A stretch of DNA of 64,000 nt from Poriferisodalis sp965116715 (GTDB taxonomy: Bacteria; Actinomycetota; Acidimicrobiia; Acidimicrobiales; Poriferisodalaceae), in NCBI GenBank assembly GCA_965116715.1, contig OZ220724.1, positions 372,001 to 436,000 of the forward strand. Direction: 5' to 3'. The translations under genes and the position numbers were made by a program. Under the pieces are notes generated by a model. That model was not told the DNA's origin. It saw only the letters and a program-made list of their open reading frames with translations, and ran no database searches. Below are positions 41,326 to 50,075 of the stretch, in pieces; positions within the stretch are counted from its first letter, which is position 1; each line of letters starts with the position of its first letter.

Positions 41326-41424
41326 ATCTCTATCGTGCCAATTCTGACAGCGTGTGCAGTGACACAAGCTCAGATCGGCGGTCGCGCTGAGGGCGCGGTG
41401 CGTCGCCGACGTCTGGTGCGTCCT

Positions 41425-41706
41425 ATGGTTCGGGCCGTGGGACTCCTGTGGTTGTTGCCGGCTGCTGTGTTCGCTGTTCTTGCGGTTGTTGCTGTGTGGC
41501 TGATCCGCCGGCTTGCCGCTGAGATGCGGGCCACGGCTGCATCGCTGGCATCCATTTCTGAAGCAGTCGCATCTGTGCGAGCCGACCTCGGGCGCGCTCG
41601 CGACGCCATCGACAGCCTTGATCTGCCCTCGCTCCGCCATGTCGCCGCAGAGCGAGGGCTGGGCATCGTGCTTCGCTGGGCCGCTCGCCGCGTGCTGCCC
41701 ATCTGA
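41425..41706 (+). CDS. Small membrane protein with helical tail
   Basis: 93 residues from ATG 41425. One N-terminal membrane helix (about 5-27, GLLWLLPAAVFAVLAVVAVWL) is followed by an Ala/Arg/Asp-rich amphipathic helix (about 30-60) likely to form a coiled coil. No family recognised. It lies 43 bp before tatA/B on the same strand. A DUF948-like arrangement is possible. Confidence 0.6.
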   Translation: MVRAVGLLWLLPAAVFAVLAVVAVWLIRRLAAEMRATAASLASISEAVASVRADLGRARDAIDSLDLPSLRHVAAERGLGIVLRWAARRVLPI

Positions 41707-41749
41707 GCCCGAGAACCGTCCCAGCGGGCGAGGGTTCTACCATCGAGCT

Positions 41750-42034
41750 GTGAGTCTGCAGCCCAACGAGGTGCTGATCATCGTGTTCGTGGCCTTGATC
41801 GTGCTGGGCCCCAAGCGGCTGCCGGGCGCCATCCGGGGTATCGGCCGGGCGTTCCGGCAGGTCCGCGACTTCTCCTCGACGGTCCGCCAAGAGATGGACG
41901 CCACGCTGTCGACGCCGGTCATCGAGCCGGCAGACCCGCCCGCGAAGCCGCGGCCGTCCGGCGAGGCCGAGCCGGCGACTGAACCTGCCGACGACTCGAC
42001 GGCGGATTGTTCGACCAGCGACGGATCTGCGTGA
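41750..42034 (+). CDS. Twin-arginine translocase subunit TatA/TatB family (TatB-like)
   Basis: 94 residues from GTG 41750. The N-terminal membrane helix has NEVLIIVFVALIVLGPKRLP, where the LGPKRLP hinge and the early Glu are features of TatB and of TatA homologues. An amphipathic helix GAIRGIGRAFRQVRDFSSTVRQEM follows, then an acidic disordered tail. With TatC it forms the substrate receptor and pore for folded Tat substrates. The stop overlaps tatC by 4 bp. Glu near the helix start and LGPKRLP favour TatB, but the adjacent tatC and short tail leave TatA possible. Confidence 0.85.
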   Translation: MSLQPNEVLIIVFVALIVLGPKRLPGAIRGIGRAFRQVRDFSSTVRQEMDATLSTPVIEPADPPAKPRPSGEAEPATEPADDSTADCSTSDGSA

Positions 42035-42927
42035 GGCTCTGGCCACGCCGCCGGCAGCGGCCGCCGGTGATGGGTTTCTGGGACCATGTCGCCGAGTTAC
42101 GCAACCGGCTCATCCTGTGCATCGTCGCGATCGGGATCGGCATGGTTGTCGGCCTGCTCGTTTACGACTGGCTCCTCGAATCGATCTTCTTGCCTCCGTA
42201 CTGCCGCGTGCTCGAAGCTCGCGATGCTCCCGCGAGCGTGCTGGGAGATTCCTGCAGCCTGATCATCACCTCGCCCCTCGAGGGTTTCCGCACCCGCGTC
42301 AAGGTCTCGGCGTACCTGGGCGTGGTGCTGGCGATGCCCGTGCTGCTGTGGCACCTGTGGAGGTTCATCACCCCGGCCTTGGATCGGCGCGAGAAGCGCT
42401 GGGCGGTGCCGTTCGTGGTTGTCGGCTTCGGGCTGTTCTGCTCCGGTGCGTTGCTCGCCTATTTCACTTTCGAGCGGGCGTTGGACTTCCTGATCTCCGT
42501 CAGCGGTGATGTCGTCGACCCGCTGCTGGGTCCGGGGGCCTACTTGGGCCTGGTCACCTTCATGATGCTGGCATTCGGCATCGGCTTCGAATTCCCGATC
42601 GTGCTGGTGTTCGCTCAGCTCGCCGAGATTGTGACCCCGCGCCAGCTCAACCGGGCCCGCCGCTATGCCATCGTCGGCATCGTCGCCGGTGCCGCCATCA
42701 TCACGCCGTCAGGCGACCCGATCACGCTCGCTGCGCTGTCGGTGCCGTTGTACGTGTTCTATGAGCTGTCGATCCTGGTCGGCTACGTGATTCTGCGGCG
42801 TCGCGGCGGCGCCGGGCCGTTCCGCCTGCGCCGCCGACGCAGCAAAGAAGAACAAGACGAATCACACGGCGAACCGCGCGACGAACCGCAGGACGAGGTC
42901 GCCGGCGTTGCAGACTCCGGTTCGTGA
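42031..42927 (+). CDS. tatC: Sec-independent (twin-arginine) protein translocase TatC
   Basis: 298 residues from GTG 42031 (overlap GTGA). Six membrane helices. The N-terminal MGFWDHVAELRNRLI is the diagnostic start, with the Glu of HVAELR used for twin-arginine recognition. TSPLEGFRTRVKVSAYLGVVLAMPVLLWHLWRFI is the first periplasmic loop and second/third helix. The C-terminal tail (after about 258) is basic then acidic. An N-terminal addition (RLWPRRRQRPPV) is unusual but in frame; ATG 42070 would remove it. Helicase helY overlaps its stop by 4 bp. Confidence 0.95.
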   Translation: MRLWPRRRQRPPVMGFWDHVAELRNRLILCIVAIGIGMVVGLLVYDWLLESIFLPPYCRVLEARDAPASVLGDSCSLIITSPLEGFRTRVKVSAYLGVVLAMPVLLWHLWRFITPALDRREKRWAVPFVVVGFGLFCSGALLAYFTFERALDFLISVSGDVVDPLLGPGAYLGLVTFMMLAFGIGFEFPIVLVFAQLAEIVTPRQLNRARRYAIVGIVAGAAIITPSGDPITLAALSVPLYVFYELSILVGYVILRRRGGAGPFRLRRRRSKEEQDESHGEPRDEPQDEVAGVADSGS

Positions 42928-45362
42928 ACGAGACCAGCATTCACAGCCAGCGAGCGATGAGCGTCGATGAAGGCACCGGCCCCGCGCTGCCGCCGTTGCT
43001 TGCAGATCACGTGGCAGCCCGAGGCATCACGCCCGACGGCTTTCAGATCGAGGCCTTCGAGGTGCTCGAACGGGGTAGTTCGGTGCTGGTCTCTGCACCG
43101 ACGTCGTCGGGCAAGACGCTGGTGGCGGAGTACGCGATCGCGATGGTGCTGGAAGCCGGGCAGCGTGCGGCCTACACGACCCCCACCAAGGCTCTTTCGA
43201 ATCAGAAGCTGCGCGACCTGAGCTCGTGGCTGGGTGCCGATCGAGTGGGGCTGCTCACTGGCGACAACGTCATCCGGCCCGACGCGGACGTCGTTGTCAT
43301 GACGACCGAAGTGCTGCGCAACATGTTCTACGCCGGCTCGCCCCACGTCGGGACCTTCGGCGTCGCAGTACTGGACGAGATCCATTACCTGCAGGACCCG
43401 TACCGGGGGGCCGTCTGGGAAGAACTCATCATCGGCACCCCGCCGCACATGCGCCTGGTGTGTCTGTCGGCGACGGTCAGCAATGCCATCGAGCTGGCGG
43501 CGTGGATCGACGCGGTCGCCGGGCGCTGCGAACCAGTGGTGTGCTCGGCGCGGCCGGTACCGCTGGAGGATCGATTCCTGACCTATGAGCGGCACAACCG
43601 GCGAGTGATCGATCTTCCCACCCTGTGCGACGGCGGCCCGAACCCCGAGATCGAGCGGTTGGAAGAACGGTCTCGGGCGCGCTCGGGCGGTCATCGACGC
43701 CACCGCTCGGGAGGCATGCGGCCAGCACGCCCGCGGCGCTCGGAGATCATCGACCACCTGGCAGCCGGCGGCAAGCTGCCTGCGATCGTGTTCGTCTTCT
43801 CGCGCCAGGGCTGCGACGACGCTGCGGGTGCGCTGGTGGCCGAGCGAGCGGCGTTTCTGGATGCTGCCCAGCGGCACCGAGTCCGTCAGATCGCAGCGGC
43901 ACACACGGCGGCATTGAGCAGCGGTGACCTCGAAGCACTGGGATACGACGAGTGGCTGGAGGGTCTGCAGGCTGGCGTTGCGGCTCATCATGCGGGCCTG
44001 GTGCCGGCGTTCAAGGAGACGATCGAGGACTGCTTCATCGCCGGCCTGCTGGCCGTGGTGTTCGCGACCGAGACGCTGGCGCTGGGCATCAACATGCCGG
44101 CACGCTCGGTCGTGATCAGCCAGCTCAGCCGCTTTCGAGGCGAGGGCTTCGCGATGTTGACCCCGGGCGAGTACACCCAGCTCACCGGCCGCGCCGGACG
44201 CCGCGGCATCGACGATGTCGGCTACGCCTACACGCTGTGGCATCCGCATACGGCGTTCAGCGAGACGGCCCGCCTCGCGGCCAGTGACGACTTCGAGCTG
44301 GAGTCGTCGTTCCGGCCGACCTACAACATGGTGTCCAATCTGATCGCCAGCCGAACTCACGATGAGGCCACCGAGCTCGTGCGCAGCTCGTTTGCCCAAT
44401 GGCGGGCCGATCGGCGCATCGACGAGTGGCTCGCTGCGCTCGAGTCCGAGCGCCGGGAGCTGCGTGAGGCGCGAGCGCGGGTGCGATCGATGGGTGGCGG
44501 CCGATCATCCGGCCGATCCGCCCGCAGCCGGCAGCGGGGTTCGAAGCACTCCGGCCGGCGCCATCGCGGTCGCGCCCCCGATCGGCGGCCGGATCGGGCG
44601 CTGGTTGCCGCAGAACGGCAGGCCGAGCGCATCGGGGCCAAGGTCAGCCGGCGCAAGGAGCGGATCAAGATCGCGAAGGGCGGGCTGGCCCGCCAGCTTG
44701 ACGCCACCAATCAGGTGCTGAACGAATTCGGCTGTGCGGACGGCTGGTCGCTCACGCCGCCGGGCGAATGGCTGCGGTCGGTGTTCCATGAGGCAGATCT
44801 GCTGACGGTGCTGGCGCTGCGCGATGGCCTCTTCGATGGCTTGACGCCCGCCCAGCTGGCCGGTGTGGTTTCGGTGCTGACCTATGAACACCGCTCGAGC
44901 CAGCCCCCGCCCGCTCCCCGATACCCCGATGACGAGTGCGCCGAACGCACTGCGCTCATCTTCGAGCTGGCCGCTGAGATCTCCGAGGCGGAACGCCGCC
45001 ACAATCTCTCGCTGTCCCGCCCGCCCGATGCAGCGTTCCTGGCGACAGCGCATGGTTGGGCTGCGGGTGCGACCTACACCCAGCTCTGGCGGGCCGATCT
45101 CGCGGGAGGCGACGCACCCGCGGGAGGCGACTTCGTACGCCAGATGCGACAGCTGATCGACCTCACTGACCGCATCGCCGCGGTGGCCCCCGATGCTGGC
45201 ACCCGGCGCACGGCTGCGGCGTCGTGCGCTGCGCTCGACCGCGACGTGGTCGCGGCAGCGGCGCGAGTCACCGAAGAACCCGTGGCTGGGTCGGTCGCTG
45301 CCGCCGCGGGAGAGGGGTTCGCGACCGAAGCGGTATCGACGCGCATTCGCAGGCTGCGATGA
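42924..45362 (+). CDS. helY: Ski2-like DEAD/DEAH-box RNA helicase HelY
   Basis: 812 residues from GTG 42924. ATP-dependent SF2 helicase: Walker A APTSSGKTLVAEY, PTKALSNQK (Ia), the DEIHY box, SATVSNA (III), and QLTGRAGRRGIDDVGYAY (VI). The middle has basic inserts rich in Arg/Gly/Ser (about 255-275 and 515-555). The C-terminal half (WSLTPPGEWLRSVFHEADLLTVLALRDGLFDGLTPAQLAG) is the helical DSHCT domain of Mtr4/Ski2. M. tuberculosis has tatA-tatC-helY in the same order, so synteny supports the assignment. Role: RNA unwinding or surveillance, by family. Confidence 0.92.
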   Translation: MNETSIHSQRAMSVDEGTGPALPPLLADHVAARGITPDGFQIEAFEVLERGSSVLVSAPTSSGKTLVAEYAIAMVLEAGQRAAYTTPTKALSNQKLRDLSSWLGADRVGLLTGDNVIRPDADVVVMTTEVLRNMFYAGSPHVGTFGVAVLDEIHYLQDPYRGAVWEELIIGTPPHMRLVCLSATVSNAIELAAWIDAVAGRCEPVVCSARPVPLEDRFLTYERHNRRVIDLPTLCDGGPNPEIERLEERSRARSGGHRRHRSGGMRPARPRRSEIIDHLAAGGKLPAIVFVFSRQGCDDAAGALVAERAAFLDAAQRHRVRQIAAAHTAALSSGDLEALGYDEWLEGLQAGVAAHHAGLVPAFKETIEDCFIAGLLAVVFATETLALGINMPARSVVISQLSRFRGEGFAMLTPGEYTQLTGRAGRRGIDDVGYAYTLWHPHTAFSETARLAASDDFELESSFRPTYNMVSNLIASRTHDEATELVRSSFAQWRADRRIDEWLAALESERRELREARARVRSMGGGRSSGRSARSRQRGSKHSGRRHRGRAPDRRPDRALVAAERQAERIGAKVSRRKERIKIAKGGLARQLDATNQVLNEFGCADGWSLTPPGEWLRSVFHEADLLTVLALRDGLFDGLTPAQLAGVVSVLTYEHRSSQPPPAPRYPDDECAERTALIFELAAEISEAERRHNLSLSRPPDAAFLATAHGWAAGATYTQLWRADLAGGDAPAGGDFVRQMRQLIDLTDRIAAVAPDAGTRRTAAASCAALDRDVVAAAARVTEEPVAGSVAAAAGEGFATEAVSTRIRRLR

Positions 45363-45988
45363 CGATCCGGCGCGGCGAGCCGTGGGGCAGGGCAGCGCCG
45401 CTGCCGGCAGGGGCACCGATTGCCTCTAGCAACGCCGAGCTGCGCGAGGCAGTCACCGCCCAGCGTGACGGCGCCAGCGGGCCCGAGCCCATCGGCGTGA
45501 CCGGCGGCGACCTGTGGCGGGTGGTAGGCGCACCCGGAGGCGGCGCCCGACGCCTGCATTCGGAGGGGGCCCACACAGCGCCCATTGATGTCATCGGTGT
45601 GCAGGCCGACGGTGAGCGCCTGTGGGCGTGCGTCGGGGTCATCGCACGCAATTCGTGGTGGCACGGCCCCGTTGTCGCCGTCATGAACGCCGATCTGGCA
45701 GGGACGTGGCGCGTGGCACCGGCCGCCCATCCCAACGACGGGCGCCTTCACGTGCTCGAAACCGGGCTCGACGGGCCTCTCATGAGCCTTCGAGACCGCT
45801 TGGCCGCCCGCCGGCGCTTCCGAACGGGAGCTCACATTCCGCACCCGGCCATTTCGGTGCGGCGCGTCGCGGATGCCGAGTTCCGGTTCGAGCGGCCGAT
45901 GGCGCTGTGGCTCGACGGGGAGCAGGTGGGCACGTGCCAGGAGCTGGCCGTCACGGCGGTTCCCGACGCCGCCGAGATCGTCTTCTGA
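45359..45988 (+). CDS. Orphan diacylglycerol-kinase C-terminal-like protein
   Basis: 209 residues from ATG 45359, overlapping the helY stop. Residues from about 95 resemble the beta-rich second domain of lipid/diacylglycerol kinases: VVAVMNADLAGTWRVAPAAHPNDGRLHVLE, then FRTGAHIPHPAISVRRVADAEFRFE and LWLDGEQVGTC near the end. The N-terminal nucleotide-binding domain with the GGDGT motif is absent: the first 90 residues are Gly/Ala-rich with no such motif. It therefore probably is not a kinase by itself. No such partner is next to it. Cytoplasmic. The match is by eye, so moderate. Confidence 0.7.
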   Translation: MTIRRGEPWGRAAPLPAGAPIASSNAELREAVTAQRDGASGPEPIGVTGGDLWRVVGAPGGGARRLHSEGAHTAPIDVIGVQADGERLWACVGVIARNSWWHGPVVAVMNADLAGTWRVAPAAHPNDGRLHVLETGLDGPLMSLRDRLAARRRFRTGAHIPHPAISVRRVADAEFRFERPMALWLDGEQVGTCQELAVTAVPDAAEIVF

Positions 45989-46077
45989 AGAAGCGTGACG
46001 AGATGTTGCCGATCCGCCGATGACTTCCATTTGGGCCATACCATCGGCGTGGTGTCGCCTAGCACTATGAGCCGCCG

Positions 46078-47697
46078 GTGATCCACTACAACGCGGAGAC
46101 CTTCACCCCCGCAGAGCAGGACGTGCTGCGGCGCTATGTCACCAACCTGCGCGAGCCAGTCTTTGCGCTCGTCAATCTTCCGGAGGTGGTGAAAGGGGCG
46201 CTGTTCGCGCGCTATTCGCGGACGCACAAGAGCCTGCGCCGCCTGCTGCTCGACGAATTCGTCGACGACCTCGACATCTCGGGGGATGAGACCATCGATG
46301 CCACCGTGGGCGTCACACGGGCCGAGCAGCTCTACCAGCGCGTGTTCGTCGAGTACGGCGATGACTCGGTGGCACAGCTCGGCGCCGTGCACCTCGCATG
46401 CGAGCAGGCGTCGAACCTGCTGACCAAGGTGCTCGAACGAGGGCGGCTGATGTCGTACCTCGAACAGTCCACCCGGTACCTCGCCTACGACGAGCGCGTC
46501 GAGGGTCGCTACCGGTATCACCGACCGCCCTCGGTGATGAGTTCGAACGCCGGGACGCGGTTTGTCGGTGACGTCGACCGCATGTTCGACGCGTACGGCG
46601 ACATGGTCCGCCGCATGACCGCGTGGCTCACCGACCATCCCGACGCCACGGCTGCCATGAGCTCGGGCAGCGACTTGGCTCGCCGGCGCGCCATCCGTGC
46701 GCAGTCGTTCGACTCGGCACGCGGGCTGCTGCCGGCCGCCAGCCTGTCGAACGTGGGCATCTTCGGCACTGGGCAGGCATATGAGGCGTTGCTGCTGCGA
46801 ATGCGGGCTCACCCGTTGCCCGAAGCTCGCAGCTACGCCCAGATGATGCTGACCGAGTTGCGCAAGGTCATCCCGTCGTTCCTGCGGCGCGTTGACCAGC
46901 CGGATCGGGGCGTTGTGTGGTCTGACTACCTCGAAGCCAACCGGATCTCGATGGCTGAGTTCGCAGCGGACCTGTTCGCTGACGATGCTCCCGAGCCGGT
47001 GCCAGAGGTGCTCTTGACCGACTGGGATCCCGACGGCGAGTCCAAGATGCTCGCCGCCATGCTGTACCCCTACACCTCGCTGGGCGAGTCGCAGATCGCG
47101 GCCAAGGTGGCCGAGATGACCGAGGCTCAGCGCATGGAGCTGGTGCGGCGCTACTGCGGCGAGCGGACGAACCGTCGTCACCGGCCGGGCCGGGGGCTGG
47201 AACGCCTGGACTACCGGTTTGACGTGCTTGCGGACTACGGCAGTTTCCGCGACCTGCAGCGTCACCGCCTGCTGACGATCGAATGGCAGCCGCTGGGGCC
47301 GCAGCACGGGTACGCCGTTCCCGCTCTGGTGGACGCTGCCGGCGGGGGAGCGGCCTACGACGATGTCATGGAGCTCTCGGCGGAGCTGCACGACACGGTG
47401 GCTGAGACCGTCGGCGCCCTCGAGGCGTCCTATGCCGTGGCCATGGCGTACCGCGTGCGTTACTGCATGCAGTTCAACGCCCGCGAGGCCATGCACATGA
47501 TCGAGCTGCGGTCCCAGCCTCAAGGACACACCGACTACCGGCGGATCGTGGCCGAGATGTACCGGCAGATCGCCGAAGTGGCGGGCCACCGGGCGGTGGC
47601 CGCAATGCTGTCGCACGTCGACCTGTCAGAGGGGATCCTGGGGCGCTTGGGTGCCGAGGAAGCCACAGCTCGGCGGCGCTCTGCCGAGCCTGCCTGA
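46078..47697 (+). CDS. Double-length ThyX-like (flavin-dependent thymidylate synthase family) protein
   Basis: 539 residues from GTG 46078, about twice the length of canonical ThyX, and built from two ThyX-like halves. The first half has a signature-like stretch ERGRLMSYLEQSTRY (120-134) in place of RHRxxSxxxxSxRY, with the His changed to Gly. It continues with SARGLLPAASLSNVGIFGTGQAYEALLLRMR, matching the C-terminal ThyX core. The second half has QRHRLLTIEWQPLG (394-407), keeping RHR but without the Ser pair. Neither half has the full signature. Thymidylate synthesis activity is therefore doubtful although the family assignment is firm. It might use FAD for another reaction. No canonical thyA or thyX is in the window. 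Confidence 0.8.
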   Translation: MIHYNAETFTPAEQDVLRRYVTNLREPVFALVNLPEVVKGALFARYSRTHKSLRRLLLDEFVDDLDISGDETIDATVGVTRAEQLYQRVFVEYGDDSVAQLGAVHLACEQASNLLTKVLERGRLMSYLEQSTRYLAYDERVEGRYRYHRPPSVMSSNAGTRFVGDVDRMFDAYGDMVRRMTAWLTDHPDATAAMSSGSDLARRRAIRAQSFDSARGLLPAASLSNVGIFGTGQAYEALLLRMRAHPLPEARSYAQMMLTELRKVIPSFLRRVDQPDRGVVWSDYLEANRISMAEFAADLFADDAPEPVPEVLLTDWDPDGESKMLAAMLYPYTSLGESQIAAKVAEMTEAQRMELVRRYCGERTNRRHRPGRGLERLDYRFDVLADYGSFRDLQRHRLLTIEWQPLGPQHGYAVPALVDAAGGGAAYDDVMELSAELHDTVAETVGALEASYAVAMAYRVRYCMQFNAREAMHMIELRSQPQGHTDYRRIVAEMYRQIAEVAGHRAVAAMLSHVDLSEGILGRLGAEEATARRRSAEPA

Positions 47698-47709
47698 GAG
47701 CTGCGGCGC

Positions 47710-48210
47710 GTGGACGTAGTCGCCCGTCCTGCGGCCAGCGAGCACCTCGGCGTGCTCGCGGAGATGGCAGCCGCCGCCGTCGCCGAGCAAGAGGACGCTC
47801 GCGGGGGCTGGGTCTGGTCGCGCCGTGAAGTCCGCGAGCGTCCCTTCGCGGCGAGCTTGGCAGGCGACCTCGACGATCCTGACAGCGCCGTGTGGATCGG
47901 CGAGATCGACGGCGCGCCGGTCGGCTACGCCGTGGCGGCCGTCGAGACACTGCAGACGGGCGAGACGCTGGGTCGCGTCACCGATCTCTATGTGACCCCC
48001 GGGGCTCGCGAGGTCAGCGTCGGGGAGGCGCTGATCGGCGAAGTGCTGCGGTGGTGCGATGCACGGGGCTGTAGCGGGGTGGACTCGCTCGCGCTCCCAG
48101 GCAATCGCGCCACCAAGAACTTCTTCGAGACCTTCGGCTTCACTGCGCGGCTGCTCGTGCTGCACCGCTCGCTGGAGCCCGACGCCCCGTCGTCGCTTCG
48201 CACCAAATGA
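47710..48210 (+). CDS. GNAT-family N-acetyltransferase
   Basis: 166 residues from GTG 47710. Uses acetyl-CoA to acetylate an amine. The fold is read from VWIGEIDGAPVGYAVAAVETL (beta strands 3-4), GRVTDLYVTPGAREVSVGEALIGEVLRW (beta4, motif A and pyrophosphate-binding loop) and ATKNFFETFGFTARLLVLHRSL (beta6-7 with the GF turn). Substrate unknown. It is followed by a Nudix hydrolase whose ATG overlaps its stop by 4 bp. Confidence 0.88.
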   Translation: MDVVARPAASEHLGVLAEMAAAAVAEQEDARGGWVWSRREVRERPFAASLAGDLDDPDSAVWIGEIDGAPVGYAVAAVETLQTGETLGRVTDLYVTPGAREVSVGEALIGEVLRWCDARGCSGVDSLALPGNRATKNFFETFGFTARLLVLHRSLEPDAPSSLRTK

Positions 48211-48614
48211 GCCGGCCGGTGCCCACGGTGTGCGTGGGCGGCGTCGCTGTCCGCGATGGCTCGGTGCTGCTGGTGCGACGGGGCCGCCCGCCCGGTCAGG
48301 GCCTGTGGGCGTTTCCCGGGGGGCGTGTCGAGCCAGGCGAGCGTCTGAGCGACGCCGTCGAGCGCGAGCTGGCCGAGGAGACCGGGCTCGAAGTGCGCTG
48401 CGGGGACTTGGTGGGCGTGACCGAGCACACCAGCGAGAGCCTGCACTTTGTGATCTTGGACTACGCCGTGGAGTGCGACGCTGACGCTGTGCCCGTTGCC
48501 GACGATGATGCGGCCGAAGCCCGGTTCGTGAGCTTCGACGAGATCCGGGCGGGTGCGTTGCCGCTCTCAGGCGGGATGCGTGAGTTCCTCGACTGCCACG
48601 TCCTCGGCGTCTGA
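48207..48614 (+). CDS. Nudix hydrolase
   Basis: 135 residues. The full Nudix box GGRVEPGERLSDAVERELAEETGLEV (about 38-63) provides the Mg2+-binding glutamates, so it should hydrolyse a nucleoside diphosphate linked to another moiety. Preceding residues CVGGVAVRDGSVLLVRRG and SPGQGLWAFPGG-type text match ADP-sugar/ MutT-like members. The substrate is not inferable. The last 48 bp overlap the end of the convergent hypothetical gene. Confidence 0.92.
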   Translation: MSRPVPTVCVGGVAVRDGSVLLVRRGRPPGQGLWAFPGGRVEPGERLSDAVERELAEETGLEVRCGDLVGVTEHTSESLHFVILDYAVECDADAVPVADDDAAEARFVSFDEIRAGALPLSGGMREFLDCHVLGV

Positions 48615-50075
48615 CGTCTCCGCCTCCATCACCGTTTCGGCCTCGCCTGCCGCGTCCTCGGCCGGTTCAGGGTCCGTCTCGGTCACTGTTTCGGCCTCGG
48701 CCTCGGCCTCGGGTTCGTCGGTGGCGCCGCCGTCGCTGGACTCGGCCTGCTCTGCAGTGGGTCGGTGTCCCCGGCCGCGCCGCTGCCGGTTGCGTGAACG
48801 CGCTTCAGCGGGATCGATCCCCAAGGCGGCGGCGACCTCCGGCAGCCGGCTGGCGACCTTGCGCACGGCCTCGACCAGCTCTTCGGTGGGCTCGGCCGGG
48901 ATGTTCGGCAGCACCACATACGGCCGAACCGGCGAGAACGCCACTGCTTCGAGCACCACCGCAATCCGGTGCTGCGAGGCACCGGCGCCCAGAGCCGCAT
49001 TGGCCTGTGACGTGAGTTCCTGTGCGATCTCGGGGGGCAGCGGCGCCCCGGCCTTGGGCGGCCGCGAGCTGAGCCGCAGTGCACGCACGACACGTCCGTC
49101 GGTCAGCGTGGCGCGCAGCTCGTCGTGCCATTCCTTCTGGCTGCGCTCGACGCGTTCGTTCAGTCCCGCCCGGATCCGCTCAGCCAGTTCCCGCGCATCG
49201 GCATCGCGGGCGTAGTCCTCGGCGGCCACCAGCACCGAGCGCAGGTCGCGCAGATCGGCTCGCTCGATCCCGGCGAGGGCGGCATCGGCACGGTCTCGCC
49301 ATTCGGCGATCTGCATCGGCCCGACCAGCGATTCGGCCAAAGCGAGCACGCCTTCCGCCGGAACCTCTGGGGCCCCCTCTTGGGCTGCCTTTCGGTTCTG
49401 CGCCTCGATCTCGGTTCTCACCGCAGCGAGTCCGCCACGGGCGACCTGTTCGGCCACCACCTGCTGCTCGGCAGGCAGCGAGGCGATGAACGCGTCGCGG
49501 TGCTGGCGGCCAGGCCGGAGCTTGCGGACCTTGGGCCGCGGCGGTCGATCGGGTGCGGCGGCCTTCTTCTTGGCTGCGTTGCCTGACTTGGCTCGCTTGG
49601 CATCGCCGCCGTCACGCTGGCTGCGGTCTCGGTCGCGTTCCCGACGCTGCTTCGGCCCATCCCCATCCGCACCTGACCGCGTATCGCCGTCGCGGGGTTC
49701 GTCGCCGCGTTTGCGGCGGCGGGCACGCTCACCTCGCTCGCTCGGGCGACGCTTGGACCGGTCGCCGTCGCGCTTGCGGCCGCCACGACCTCCCACGCGG
49801 GTGGTGGTGCCCGCAGCCCGATCCGGGGGGCCGATCAACTCGATGCGCTCGGCGGGGGGTTTGCCGCTGCGGGCCTTCGGCGGCAGCACCTGGGTGACGA
49901 AGATGCCGTCGACCTCAAAATCAGCGTCGACGCGCAGAACATCGCCTTCGCCAGCGCCGGGCGGCAGCAGTTCGCCGTCGAGCACGCCCTTGGGCTGCTT
50001 CGCTCCCGCTGCGCGCCATGTCCACGAGCCGTCGTCACGCCGGCTGGTCAACTCGACTTCGAGGCGACGGCTCAC
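48567..50075 (-). CDS. Uncharacterised basic/acidic protein with helical core
   Basis: 502 residues. An N-terminal domain of about 75 residues (MSRRLEVELTSRRDDGSWTWRAAG...DVLRVDADFEVDGIFVTQVLPPK) looks beta-rich and OB/S1-like. It is followed by a very basic Arg/Lys/Gly/Asp linker (about 90-190), a helical core (about 200-420, with EWRDRADAALAGIERADLRDLRSVLVAAEDYARD), a second basic patch (RNRQRRGRGHR) and a long acidic Glu/Ala/Thr tail. The basic linker suggests nucleic-acid binding. No family was recognised. Coding is supported by length, domain structure and a divergent position from parC. It overlaps the nudix 3' end by 48 bp tail-to-tail. Confidence 0.72.
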   Translation of the reverse strand: MSRRLEVELTSRRDDGSWTWRAAGAKQPKGVLDGELLPPGAGEGDVLRVDADFEVDGIFVTQVLPPKARSGKPPAERIELIGPPDRAAGTTTRVGGRGGRKRDGDRSKRRPSERGERARRRKRGDEPRDGDTRSGADGDGPKQRRERDRDRSQRDGGDAKRAKSGNAAKKKAAAPDRPPRPKVRKLRPGRQHRDAFIASLPAEQQVVAEQVARGGLAAVRTEIEAQNRKAAQEGAPEVPAEGVLALAESLVGPMQIAEWRDRADAALAGIERADLRDLRSVLVAAEDYARDADARELAERIRAGLNERVERSQKEWHDELRATLTDGRVVRALRLSSRPPKAGAPLPPEIAQELTSQANAALGAGASQHRIAVVLEAVAFSPVRPYVVLPNIPAEPTEELVEAVRKVASRLPEVAAALGIDPAEARSRNRQRRGRGHRPTAEQAESSDGGATDEPEAEAEAETVTETDPEPAEDAAGEAETVMEAETSDAEDVAVEELTHPA

